Made by a program: the position numbers and the translations under genes. From Aureispira sp. CCB-QB1 (GTDB lineage Bacteria > Bacteroidota > Bacteroidia > Chitinophagales > Saprospiraceae), in NCBI RefSeq assembly GCF_000724545.1, contig NZ_JHBV01000016.1, positions 124,001 through 188,000 on the forward strand: DNA of 64,000 bases, written 5' to 3'. Shown here piece by piece: positions 27,541 through 34,624 of this stretch (position 1 is the stretch's first letter; every line of letters starts with the position of its first letter). Below the pieces are notes generated by a model. That model did not search any database. It was not told the origin of the DNA and was given only the letters and a program-made list of their open reading frames with translations.

Positions 27541-28131
27541 ATGAAAACGATTTGCATTATCTTAATGGGGTTGGGATTAGCAGCAAGTATCACTGCTCAA
27601 ACTTCTTTTTCTTTAAATTTCACAGATACTTGTTTTACAACAGGAACCAATAGCTATGTTGCTATAGAAGGAACGTTAAGAAACAAAAACGCCTCTCCTT
27701 TACAAATGAGTTTATTGCTAAAAAATGTCCACACACCCAGTGATTGGTCTGTTGTCGCTTGCGACCCTCAGCAATGCCTCCCTCTAGGAATTGTTTTTTC
27801 TACTTTCACAATGAGTCCCAATCAAGTTGCTCCTATTTTTGTAGACTTTACAGTTGGAAATACAGCAGGTGTTGGAACAGCAGAAATTGAACTTACCGAT
27901 TTAAACAATTCAGAAACATCTCTTTGGACGCTAAAAGTTACGGCATCGACAACCACCAATACAGTAACCTATCAATTAGAGGAACAAAAGCCTATTCTTG
28001 TAGAATGGTTTAACTTTCAAGGACAACGTATCCAGAATATAAAAACTGTTCCTTCGGGTATTTATATTCGGCGGTTGAGTTTTGAGCGACAAGCGGCTTC
28101 TTCCACTCAAGTTTATGTCAATAATAATTAG
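27541..28131 (+). CDS. exported protein, probable partner of the upstream T9SS protein
   Basis: The start is the ATG at 27541, six bases past the stop of the previous gene, with signal peptide MKTICIILMGLGLAASITAQ; 196 residues. An upstream in-frame extension overlaps the previous gene and is rejected. The mature part is a beta-sandwich-like domain with several Cys (DTCFTTG, VACDPQQC). The C-terminus (VEWFNFQGQRI ... SGIYIRRLSF) resembles a shortened T9SS-type sorting strand pattern. Tight spacing implies an operon with the adhesin-like protein. Function unknown. Confidence 0.78.
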   Translation: MKTICIILMGLGLAASITAQTSFSLNFTDTCFTTGTNSYVAIEGTLRNKNASPLQMSLLLKNVHTPSDWSVVACDPQQCLPLGIVFSTFTMSPNQVAPIFVDFTVGNTAGVGTAEIELTDLNNSETSLWTLKVTASTTTNTVTYQLEEQKPILVEWFNFQGQRIQNIKTVPSGIYIRRLSFERQAASSTQVYVNNN

Positions 28132-28152
28132 TCTCTTTTTAAAATTTATGAC

Positions 28153-28215
28153 AGGTCAAATTCACAACAAGAACTATGTGTTGCAAAATGCTAGCTCCTT
28201 TTGTGAATTTGACCT
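28153..28215. repeat. 15-bp perfect inverted repeat (large stem-loop)
   Basis: AGGTCAAATTCACAA (28153-28167) and TTGTGAATTTGACCT (28201-28215) with a 33-base spacer, just after the 25121-28131 operon. The missing T tract makes a simple intrinsic terminator less likely. Confidence 0.75.
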
Positions 28216-28408
28216 AAAAATTATGGTTATCAACCATTTTATCTTAGAAACCAATAACAATCATAACTTTTTAGCGTAAATTTTACATTTTCATAACTTT
28301 TATGCTAATTTAGTTTTAAATTAGATCTCAATGATTCTACATCCAATATTTTGATTATCAAAAACAATTGGTAGAAGACTCACTCAAACACAACACAAAA
28401 ATTTAAAA

Positions 28409-28927
28409 ATGGGGTTATTAGATTGGTTTAAAAAACAGACTAAGAAGGATGCCATAGAACTAAAAGAAGAAGGCAACCAAAGATCTATTTATGCTACCTT
28501 AAACAAAGCACAAGGTGAAGGGATTTCGCATAAAGAAGCACAAGCCATGCAAGCAGAAATTTTAGAGCTATTGAGCAAAGAAGATAAAAATTCTGCCATC
28601 AATTTTGCTTGTCAATTGCTAGCAAAAGGACAATACGAAGCTTGTATAAAAGCCTTCGAGAAAATCATGGAACAGGAACCATCCGAAAAAGGCACTTGTG
28701 AAAATCAAATTGGAGCGGCTTACTTTTTTCTAGGAAAATATCCAGAGGCAATAGCACACTACCTTTTGTCTTTACAAAATGGATTTGATACCGAAATGCT
28801 CGATTATAATATATGGGAGGCTGCTGAGGAACATTACAAGGCAACTGGTGATAACACCTTTGTTAAGACTTACTTACAACACTTTCCAGAAGGAGAAGCA
28901 AGAGCTGCTGCCGTGAAGTTATTATAA
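28409..28927 (+). CDS. TPR-like cytoplasmic protein
   Basis: 172 residues, soluble. The N-terminus (MGLLDWFKKQTKK) is amphipathic and basic. Helical repeats follow with the TPR pattern: AINFACQLLAKGQYEACIKA, then ENQIGAAYFFLGKYPEAIAH. It is rich in Ala/Glu/Lys. Such proteins mediate protein-protein contacts; the partner is not evident. It is transcribed alone, 125 bases before the next plus-strand gene. Confidence 0.72.
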   Translation: MGLLDWFKKQTKKDAIELKEEGNQRSIYATLNKAQGEGISHKEAQAMQAEILELLSKEDKNSAINFACQLLAKGQYEACIKAFEKIMEQEPSEKGTCENQIGAAYFFLGKYPEAIAHYLLSLQNGFDTEMLDYNIWEAAEEHYKATGDNTFVKTYLQHFPEGEARAAAVKLL

Positions 28928-29051
28928 ATAGGAACTATTTCCTGCCATACAAAACAAAAGCTTGCTTTTGAAAACATTTTGTTGTATATTTATCTTCTGC
29001 AAGATAGAAAAATCAAGTTTTTGTTTTATAGTTTATACAACTTCATATATC

Positions 29052-29546
29052 ATGTCAACTACCCCTGCTATTAGTTTGGATGTTTCGGTCGTCATTACCA
29101 ACAAAAACCACAAAAATTCTTTGGAATCTTTTGCCCATGCGCTTGGTTTGGCAGTAGAAATTTTGGAGGAAGTCCCCTTTCAAGACATCTATACTCCTAC
29201 TAAAGATTTTGCCCATGCTTTCTTCTCCAACCAAGGAACCTTGTTTTTTATTCCTTCAGGAGAATACAATATAGCTGCTGCATCTAGAGCTAGTGAAGTT
29301 GCTTTTTTAGATATTGCACAAAGCACGGCTTCTTTTAATTTAGAATATGCCAAAGATGGTTCTATGCAACGCATTTATACCAATTTTAACGGTACCGTTC
29401 GTCGTAACATCAAAGCTCCATTGGAATGGGAGTCTAGTAGTAAATCTTATGTTGAAATAATGTCTGATGCGATACAGGCACTGACAGGGCAATCATTGGA
29501 ATTGTATCAACAAGATAAAGCTGCTCGTTATCATATTATCAAGTAA
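29052..29546 (+). CDS. conserved-type hypothetical protein
   Basis: The start is the ATG at 29052 (MSTTPAISLDVSVVITNKNH), giving 164 residues; the longer in-frame extension is Cys/Phe-rich and not protein-like. Soluble alpha/beta composition with no signal peptide and no recognised motif. It is followed after 14 bases by a membrane protein gene, so the two are likely co-transcribed. Confidence 0.68.
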   Translation: MSTTPAISLDVSVVITNKNHKNSLESFAHALGLAVEILEEVPFQDIYTPTKDFAHAFFSNQGTLFFIPSGEYNIAAASRASEVAFLDIAQSTASFNLEYAKDGSMQRIYTNFNGTVRRNIKAPLEWESSSKSYVEIMSDAIQALTGQSLELYQQDKAARYHIIK

Positions 29547-29560
29547 ACAGCTTTTTAGTC

Positions 29561-30082
29561 ATGAGCCGTTTCATTCAAGAAAATAAGCTTGTTATTTTTC
29601 CTCCTGCTCAATACGAAGCCGATCATTTCATCAATCCTCATTTAGGGTGGCGATGGCTTTATATCTTTCTAGCTTGGTTGCTTATCTCTATTTTATTAGG
29701 ATATTATGGCGAGTTGTTGGTTCCTGTTGTTCCTGACCAAGGCTTTTATAGAGAGTTTTTTATGAGTGCAGGACAACTAATCTTTCAAACAGTTGTTATT
29801 GGGCATCTTACCAAAAATCGACTGATTCATTATTTAGGAAACATGATGACAGTCTCTCTTATTGGTGCATTACTTTTGATGCCTGTTTTGTTATTGGCTT
29901 GGTGGACAGGTTGGGATGCCCCTTGGTGGTATACGACTTACTTTTTGGTCATCGTTGGGGTTATTATTTTAATCCACAAAGATAGAGTAGAACGACTAAA
30001 GTTGCATTGGAGTATTACGCTTTCTTGGATTGCCTATCGAGTTTTGCTATTAATCATTATTTATGGTATTGGTCCTTTATAA
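29561..30082 (+). CDS. four-helix membrane protein
   Basis: 173 residues. Hydrophobic helices at ~30-48, 62-82, 100-120, 124-140 and possibly 150-170, with Trp-rich turns (LLAWWTGWDAPWWYTTYF). The Arg/Lys/His-containing loop HKDRVERLKLHW is probably cytoplasmic. It is the second gene of a two-gene unit with 29052-29546. The family is not recognised. Confidence 0.7.
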   Translation: MSRFIQENKLVIFPPAQYEADHFINPHLGWRWLYIFLAWLLISILLGYYGELLVPVVPDQGFYREFFMSAGQLIFQTVVIGHLTKNRLIHYLGNMMTVSLIGALLLMPVLLLAWWTGWDAPWWYTTYFLVIVGVIILIHKDRVERLKLHWSITLSWIAYRVLLLIIIYGIGPL

Positions 30083-30107
30083 TAACTATTGCTACATGAC
30101 CTTAACT

Positions 30108-30707
30108 CTACTGTTCCATCATCAAAAGTTTTATTTCTTTTTCTCCCCCTCTCATATATTCCCCTCCTGTATTGATATAATATAGTTTCTTTCCTTCCAA
30201 AAAGAAGGCATAAGGCTCATAACTTACTAAAACCCAAATCTTTTTATTTTGACTCAATTCTTTTATGAACTTAAAAGCCTTTTTTGCATTAGTGGTGTTT
30301 GTAAAAATATATTCAGCAATTTTTGCTCTATAGCGATATTTGACAGGAAGTTCACTTTTAACAAAAACTTCTCTAGCTTCAGAGATATTATCGACAATCT
30401 CCAATAAGGAGTCTTTGTCTATTTTATTAGACAGGTGTAATTTTTCCAATCTACTAAATAAACGTGTTTTGAATACATTAAGACTATCAAGTGATTTTAT
30501 GCGGTATCGTTTTTTTGATTGGTATAACTTCTCGGCTTTTTCTTTTAACTTAGATTCCTCTTTTTTTACGTTATTGCTATTGTCTAATGTATCCAATTGA
30601 ACACGTTCACGAACCGTTGGTTGATTTTTGCTTTCAGATTTTTCACTTTCTATAGAACAAGAAAAAATTAGTATAGAAAAGAAGGCATAGTATAATATAG
30701 GTTTCAT
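30108..30707 (-). CDS. lipoprotein of unknown function
   Basis: 199 residues. The lipoprotein signal ends in LIFSC (Cys17) with SIESEKSESK after it. The mature protein is Lys/Glu/Ser-rich and largely helical (a long charged stretch at ~40-110), with a beta-rich end (IWVLVSYEPYAFFLEGKKLY). No motif is recognised. It is convergent with the membrane protein gene, 25 bases away. Confidence 0.7.
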   Translation of the reverse strand: MKPILYYAFFSILIFSCSIESEKSESKNQPTVRERVQLDTLDNSNNVKKEESKLKEKAEKLYQSKKRYRIKSLDSLNVFKTRLFSRLEKLHLSNKIDKDSLLEIVDNISEAREVFVKSELPVKYRYRAKIAEYIFTNTTNAKKAFKFIKELSQNKKIWVLVSYEPYAFFLEGKKLYYINTGGEYMRGGEKEIKLLMMEQ

Positions 30708-30719
30708 GTTTTACTTGTT

Positions 30720-30741
30720 ATTTTTTCTGACCTCTTACTTA
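30720..30741. repeat. 22-bp exact repeat, copy 2
   Basis: Identical to 20401-20422. It lies just upstream of the lipoprotein gene start and before the terminator of the SKYDAD-repeat gene. Confidence 0.7.
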
Positions 30742-30762
30742 CAACTATTAAGAAAATAAAAA

Positions 30763-30824
30763 ATCGCTTCGAATTTAGGCCTATTAAACTCTTAGCCAAT
30801 AGTACTGCCCAAAATCGAAGCGAT
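30763..30824 (-). terminator. probable terminator of the SKYDAD-repeat gene
   Basis: A 10-bp inverted repeat, ATCGCTTCGA (30763-30772) and TCGAAGCGAT (30815-30824), with a long 42-base loop. Read on the minus strand it is followed by a T run, 20 bases past the stop codon. Confidence 0.6.
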
Positions 30825-30843
30825 GTAATAATTGTATTATTTT

Positions 30844-31185
30844 TTAGTGCATGATATGCTTCTTACCACTTTCACGCCAGCCTGCATCGTATTTTGAACT
30901 TGCGTAATAGATTTTCAGGTCAGCATCGTATTTTGAATCTACAAAATAGATTTTTTTGTCTGCATCATACTTTGAATCGACAAAAAACCATCGACCTGCT
31001 TTGTCGGTATCATATTTAGAATCTACTTTGTAAACGACTAAATCTGCATCGTATTTTGAATCTACAACATATACCTTTACATCGGCATCGTACTTGCTAC
31101 TTGCTTCCCAAACTTTTTGGGCATTACTTTGTGTCGACATTGTCATAAAAATAACAAAGGCACATAAGAAGAATAATTGCTTCAT
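30844..31185 (-). CDS. small secreted SKYDAD-repeat protein (DUF6150-like)
   Basis: 113 residues. The signal peptide MKQLFFLCAFVIFMTMSTQSNAQ is followed by six copies of a ~13-residue repeat with the core SKYDAD (variants SKYDTD, SKYDAG) and an intervening V-Y-x-V strand pattern. The basic C-terminus is WRESGKKHIMH. The repeat register is strict except for one four-residue insertion (KAGRW). The pattern resembles DUF6150, whose function is unknown. The regular Tyr/Asp spacing suggests a repetitive beta-solenoid or beta-arch, which is inference. Confidence 0.82.
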   Translation of the reverse strand: MKQLFFLCAFVIFMTMSTQSNAQKVWEASSKYDADVKVYVVDSKYDADLVVYKVDSKYDTDKAGRWFFVDSKYDADKKIYFVDSKYDADLKIYYASSKYDAGWRESGKKHIMH

Positions 31186-31471
31186 GTTTTTTTATTTTGT
31201 TTGATAAAAATCTAATTACCTAAGATAGGTATTTTTATGTAATTATAACCATAGAAAGAAGAAGAAAGTGCCCTGTAATATCAAAAATTAAGACATTATT
31301 TACAGCACCACTTCCTTTCTAAACAAGTAAGAGTAACCTCCCCACAACAAATAGATTATCAACTCTCTAAAAAACCCACAGCAACAAGTCATTCAAGAAA
31401 TCAGCTTTTTTTTGTAACTTACAATATCAGGTATTATAAATAAATGATTCCTTTGAACATAAGCGTACAAT

Positions 31472-32278
31472 ATGGACAAATACGACCGACAACTTGAGTT
31501 TCTAATTCAAACATTTCCTCATCATGCCAAAGAACATTGCCAAACTGTTTTTTTATCTGTTGCTAAAAGAGATTTACGCAAAGCTTTGTTTTATTTACTT
31601 CAACCCAATACAGAACTAGAAGAATTATTAGCCCTATTGTGGCACAATCCATCTGAATTGCCAGCTCAACAAATAGAATGGATTAATGATCTAATGCATT
31701 GGTATTGCCCCAATGCTTCCTACAAAAAAATAGTCCATCAAGCCTCTAAGAAAAAGCCTCTACTCTTAGAAAAAGAAACTATTCGTCGACTCAAATCTTT
31801 TCGTAGAGCTCCCAGGAAAGACATGTTCAAGCGGTGGTTTGAATTAATGGACAATCGCTCGGATACAGTGAGTTTGCATTTCTTGAAGTGTTTGCGCTCT
31901 TTCGACCGAGAATTAGAGCCTTTTTGGGCATATATCGATGCTTATGCTCGGTCTTCAAACCCTGATATTATCAAAGCAGCTTTGTCCTTACTGGCACAAA
32001 TGCCTACAGGAATACAAAAATCTATCTTAACGATTGGAGGTTATTTAAAAGACCCCAAAATGCGTTTTTACGCTTTGGTTGCGATGCAAAACACCACACA
32101 ATTATCCCCTGCCCTACTAAACAGCTTGCTCCATCCAATTGTTACAGAATATAGGCAACTTATGAACACACAAGGTCGTATAAATGATTTATGGGAAGAA
32201 TTTAGAATAGTGCAAACCATTCTAAAAAATAATGGCATCCGTTTATCGATTCCAGACATTGGTTTGGGGCGTTTTTAA
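31472..32278 (+). CDS. alpha-helical repeat-like hypothetical protein
   Basis: 268 residues, soluble, rich in Leu/Lys/Arg/His. The helix-turn-helix pattern from ~110 to 230 (PDIIKAALSLLAQMPTGIQK, then LKDPKMRFYALVAMQNT) resembles HEAT/armadillo-type repeats. There is no signal peptide or TM segment. The function is not recognised. It lies upstream of the repeat block and the six-gene PspB-like array but is separated from them by 370 bases. Confidence 0.65.
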   Translation: MDKYDRQLEFLIQTFPHHAKEHCQTVFLSVAKRDLRKALFYLLQPNTELEELLALLWHNPSELPAQQIEWINDLMHWYCPNASYKKIVHQASKKKPLLLEKETIRRLKSFRRAPRKDMFKRWFELMDNRSDTVSLHFLKCLRSFDRELEPFWAYIDAYARSSNPDIIKAALSLLAQMPTGIQKSILTIGGYLKDPKMRFYALVAMQNTTQLSPALLNSLLHPIVTEYRQLMNTQGRINDLWEEFRIVQTILKNNGIRLSIPDIGLGRF

Positions 32279-32360
32279 GGGCGTAAGTCGATTTCTAGAT
32301 AACTACTTATTCATTTTAGGAACTCTGAAACTTCTTCTAATGGTTAATATAAGTATACGA

Positions 32361-32402
32361 GCTAACATTACTTCGTTGAAACCATGCAGTAGCAACAAAG
32401 TT
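32361..32402 (-). repeat. dispersed intergenic repeat, fragment C (reverse orientation)
   Basis: On the minus strand this contains TTGCTACTGCATGGTTTCAA followed by CGAAGTAATG, the GCTACTGCGTGGTTTCAACG module. It directly precedes the nested-palindrome copy 2, the same side-by-side order as at 5563-5888. Confidence 0.7.
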
Positions 32403-32569
32403 AATCAATGGAGTATTAAACTAATAATACTCCGTTGATTTTTTAGTTTTCTTACGAAAAACGTAAAAAAGCATCTTGCATTAGTTTGATTATCAATCTT
32501 TTAGCACAAAAGCCAACAAAGATACATCTTGCTGATAATCAAACTAATACGATTTTTCAACGGAGTAAT
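32403..32569. repeat. dispersed nested-palindrome element, copy 2
   Basis: AATCAATGGAGTATTA (32403-32418) and TAATACTCCGTTGATT (32425-32440) form one arm pair. ATTAGTTTGATTATCA (32480-32495) and TGATAATCAAACTAAT (32533-32548) form the second. It ends TTTTTCAACGGAGTAAT. From 32428 it matches 5726-5888 almost base for base, with one ~20-base deletion. Confidence 0.85.
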
Positions 32570-32650
32570 GAAACTAACAAATGTGTGCTATTAAAAACAG
32601 CTCTAGGCGCAATAATTATAATATTAAATCATAAAAAATAAAAGAATCAG

Positions 32651-32917
32651 ATGTTCTGGACAGCAATTGCAATAATGGTTATTGGAGGGTATTATTTCGA
32701 CCTTCAAAAACAAAAACTAAAACAAGAAAAACGTGGTGGTGCCAATTCTAAAGAAGTCAAACTCCAATTAGGTCGTTTGATGGCAGAAAATGAAGAAATG
32801 AAGGAGCGCATACGAAATTTGGAATACCTAATGACAGATCGAAAAGATTATATTGATATAGATTACGAGAAAGAGCAAATGAGATTGGACAACAATAACA
32901 ATAAGTTTGAATACTAA
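32651..32917 (+). CDS. PspB-like small membrane coiled-coil protein, array member 1
   Basis: 88 residues. A single N-terminal helix (~2-17) is followed by a basic stretch and a coiled coil with LMAENEEMKERIRNLEYLMT at ~47-66, then the shared tail DYEKEQMRLD. This is the architecture of phage-shock protein PspB (one TM, then a short charged coiled coil ending in RxLExIL), but the identity is low and the tail motif is extra. It is the first of six consecutive paralogue-like genes, 55 bases before the second. The protein is predicted to sit in the inner membrane with the coil in the cytoplasm. Confidence 0.75.
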   Translation: MFWTAIAIMVIGGYYFDLQKQKLKQEKRGGANSKEVKLQLGRLMAENEEMKERIRNLEYLMTDRKDYIDIDYEKEQMRLDNNNNKFEY

Positions 32918-32972
32918 ACCACCGAACCTTATTTAATTACTTCATCTCTTTTCACTAAAACAACAACCAACT

Positions 32973-33284
32973 ATGGACGAGTTTTTTCTGTTTATGCTTA
33001 CCGTGATAGGTGTCCCTATGGGATTTTATTTCCTTGGAGCTTACCTAAAAATCAAGCTTCAAAGCTTGCGACAAAAACACAACTTAATAGAACCCAATGC
33101 CAATACTAAAAATATGCAACAACAAATGGAGTACTTAATGCATGAAAATGAAGAAATAAAAGAGGAGCTCCACAACATTAAGTATTTACTAAGTCGACAG
33201 GACAAACGAGAACGCATTGATTTAGATTATGAAAAAGAGCAAATGAGATTGGATTATGATGCCAAAGGTTCTTTATCCCTTTAA
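32973..33284 (+). CDS. PspB-like small membrane coiled-coil protein, array member 2
   Basis: 103 residues. The TM helix is at ~3-25. The coil contains YLMHENEEIKEELHNIKYLL, and the tail IDLDYEKEQMRLD is almost identical to members 1 and 3. A basic KIKLQSLRQKH segment follows the TM, consistent with a cytoplasmic coil. The last eight residues (AKGSLSL) differ from the NKFxx ending of its neighbours. Confidence 0.75.
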   Translation: MDEFFLFMLTVIGVPMGFYFLGAYLKIKLQSLRQKHNLIEPNANTKNMQQQMEYLMHENEEIKEELHNIKYLLSRQDKRERIDLDYEKEQMRLDYDAKGSLSL

Positions 33285-33330
33285 ATCTTATTATCTTAAT
33301 TGTATTTCTTAATCTTTGCAAATTTATATT

Positions 33331-33624
33331 ATGGAAATTCTTGTTCCCATTATTGCCATTATCATGATCTTTTCTATTCCACTGGTTGCCTTATCCAATG
33401 CCCATAAATTAAAACTTGAAAAGCTAAAGGCAACCCAAAATGGTGGCAATGAAGCGGTTTCTGATTTGCGCAAACAAGTTGGTCATTTGATGGCTGAAAA
33501 TGACGAAATCAAAGAACGGCTTAAAAATCTAGAATATTTATTGACCAATGACTCCAAGCGCATTGACTTAGATTATGAAAAAGAACAAATCCGAATTGAT
33601 CAACAGAATAAATTTAATTCATAA
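33331..33624 (+). CDS. PspB-like small membrane coiled-coil protein, array member 3
   Basis: 97 residues from the ATG at 33331; an in-frame TTG at 33316 was not used. The TM helix is at ~4-24. A basic linker precedes the coil HLMAENDEIKERLKNLEYLL, and the tail is IDLDYEKEQIRIDQQNKFNS. The stop codon overlaps the next start by one base (TAATG), indicating coupled translation with member 4. Confidence 0.75.
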   Translation: MEILVPIIAIIMIFSIPLVALSNAHKLKLEKLKATQNGGNEAVSDLRKQVGHLMAENDEIKERLKNLEYLLTNDSKRIDLDYEKEQIRIDQQNKFNS

Positions 33625-33941
33625 TGGAAGTCATAATTGAACTTGCAATTGTTTTTGGTTTTGGGGCTGTTTTTGTAACTTTATTTTTCTTTCTGTTTCA
33701 GATCTTGCGACTAAAACTAAAAAAACTAAAGCGAGAATTTGCAGAAGAAAAGGAGTTGAGTCAAGTTGATGTTCTAAAAAAAGATATTGGCTATTTGATG
33801 GCTGAAAATGAGGAAATGAAAGAGGAATTGCGAAACATCAAATATTTACTTAGTGGAGAAATCAGCAAACAGGCTATTGACTTAAAAGCGTACGAGAAGC
33901 AACAAATTGAAATTGATAAAAGAAATAAATTTGAATTATAA
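33624..33941 (+). CDS. PspB-like small membrane coiled-coil protein, array member 4
   Basis: 105 residues. A longer, Phe-rich TM helix (~8-30) is followed by the basic RLKLKKLKRE. The coil has YLMAENEEMKEELRNIKYLL and the tail IDLKAYEKQQIEIDKRNKFEL, with one extra residue before YEK, as in member 5. The gap to the next gene is two bases. Confidence 0.75.
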   Translation: MEVIIELAIVFGFGAVFVTLFFFLFQILRLKLKKLKREFAEEKELSQVDVLKKDIGYLMAENEEMKEELRNIKYLLSGEISKQAIDLKAYEKQQIEIDKRNKFEL

Positions 33942-33943
33942 TT

Positions 33944-34237
33944 ATGCTAGCAGAAATAGCCCTCTTTATTTGTGTTTCAACAGTTATTTTAGTTTTTATC
34001 TTAACTCGTTTTTACCTCAAATTACAAGAGTTAAAATACAAACATAATTCTCATTCTAATCAAAGCGCCTCAGAAATAAAGCAACAACTGGGACACGTAA
34101 TGGCCGAAAATGAGGAAATGAAAGAAGAGTTATCCAATATCAAATACCTATTAAGTCAAGACAAACGATTTATTGATATTGAAGCTTACGAAAAAGAACA
34201 AATCCGAATTGATCAAGAAAATAAAATGAACTCGTAA
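33944..34237 (+). CDS. PspB-like small membrane coiled-coil protein, array member 5
   Basis: 97 residues. The TM helix is at ~5-23. The coil has HVMAENEEMKEELSNIKYLL, and the tail is IDIEAYEKEQIRIDQENKMNS. It is closest to member 4 in the tail (DxxAYEK) and to member 3 in the final IRIDQ. A 90-base gap separates it from member 6. Confidence 0.75.
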   Translation: MLAEIALFICVSTVILVFILTRFYLKLQELKYKHNSHSNQSASEIKQQLGHVMAENEEMKEELSNIKYLLSQDKRFIDIEAYEKEQIRIDQENKMNS

Positions 34238-34327
34238 CTTTATTCGTAGATTACTGCACTGATACACTCTTCATATTCAATCCGTGCTTAAACGGACTAT
34301 TTTGTTTATTCAATTGATCATACTATT

Positions 34328-34624
34328 ATGCCTGTATTAGCTGGATTATTAGCCCTTTGTTTGTTGCTGGTTATTGGTTATACCTTGACTACTTCTAACA
34401 AAGCATTCAAAGAAAAAATGGAACAAGAAAAGCAACAAAAAGCCCTTGCTGAACAATTACAAGCTGTACAAAATCAAATTTCTAATTTAGAACAACGATT
34501 GGGCAATGTAGAAGTGATTTTGACAGATAGTCAATTTATGGATCCTCCTACCAATGGGCGTGAAGCAATTGATTTAAAAGCAGAGATTAATGAACTAAAA
34601 TCCATTATTAAAAACTTGAGGTGA
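34328..34624 (+). CDS. diverged PspB-like small membrane coiled-coil protein, array member 6
   Basis: 98 residues. Same plan (TM at ~4-20, basic/Gln-rich coil), but the MAENEE core is replaced by QISNLEQRLGNVEVILTD and the YEKEQ tail by AIDLKAEINELKSIIKN. Only IDLKA and the coil heptads still recall the others. Its stop overlaps the GTG start of the glycosyltransferase gene (GTGA), so it is translationally linked to that gene. Confidence 0.72.
   Translation: MPVLAGLLALCLLLVIGYTLTTSNKAFKEKMEQEKQQKALAEQLQAVQNQISNLEQRLGNVEVILTDSQFMDPPTNGREAIDLKAEINELKSIIKNLR

Noticed and set aside
32651-34624. Considered the six small genes as phage holin or tail genes
   Set aside because: No phage structural, lysis or integrase genes are nearby; the shared TM-plus-coiled-coil architecture and overlap with a glycosyltransferase gene fit a chromosomal operon better.
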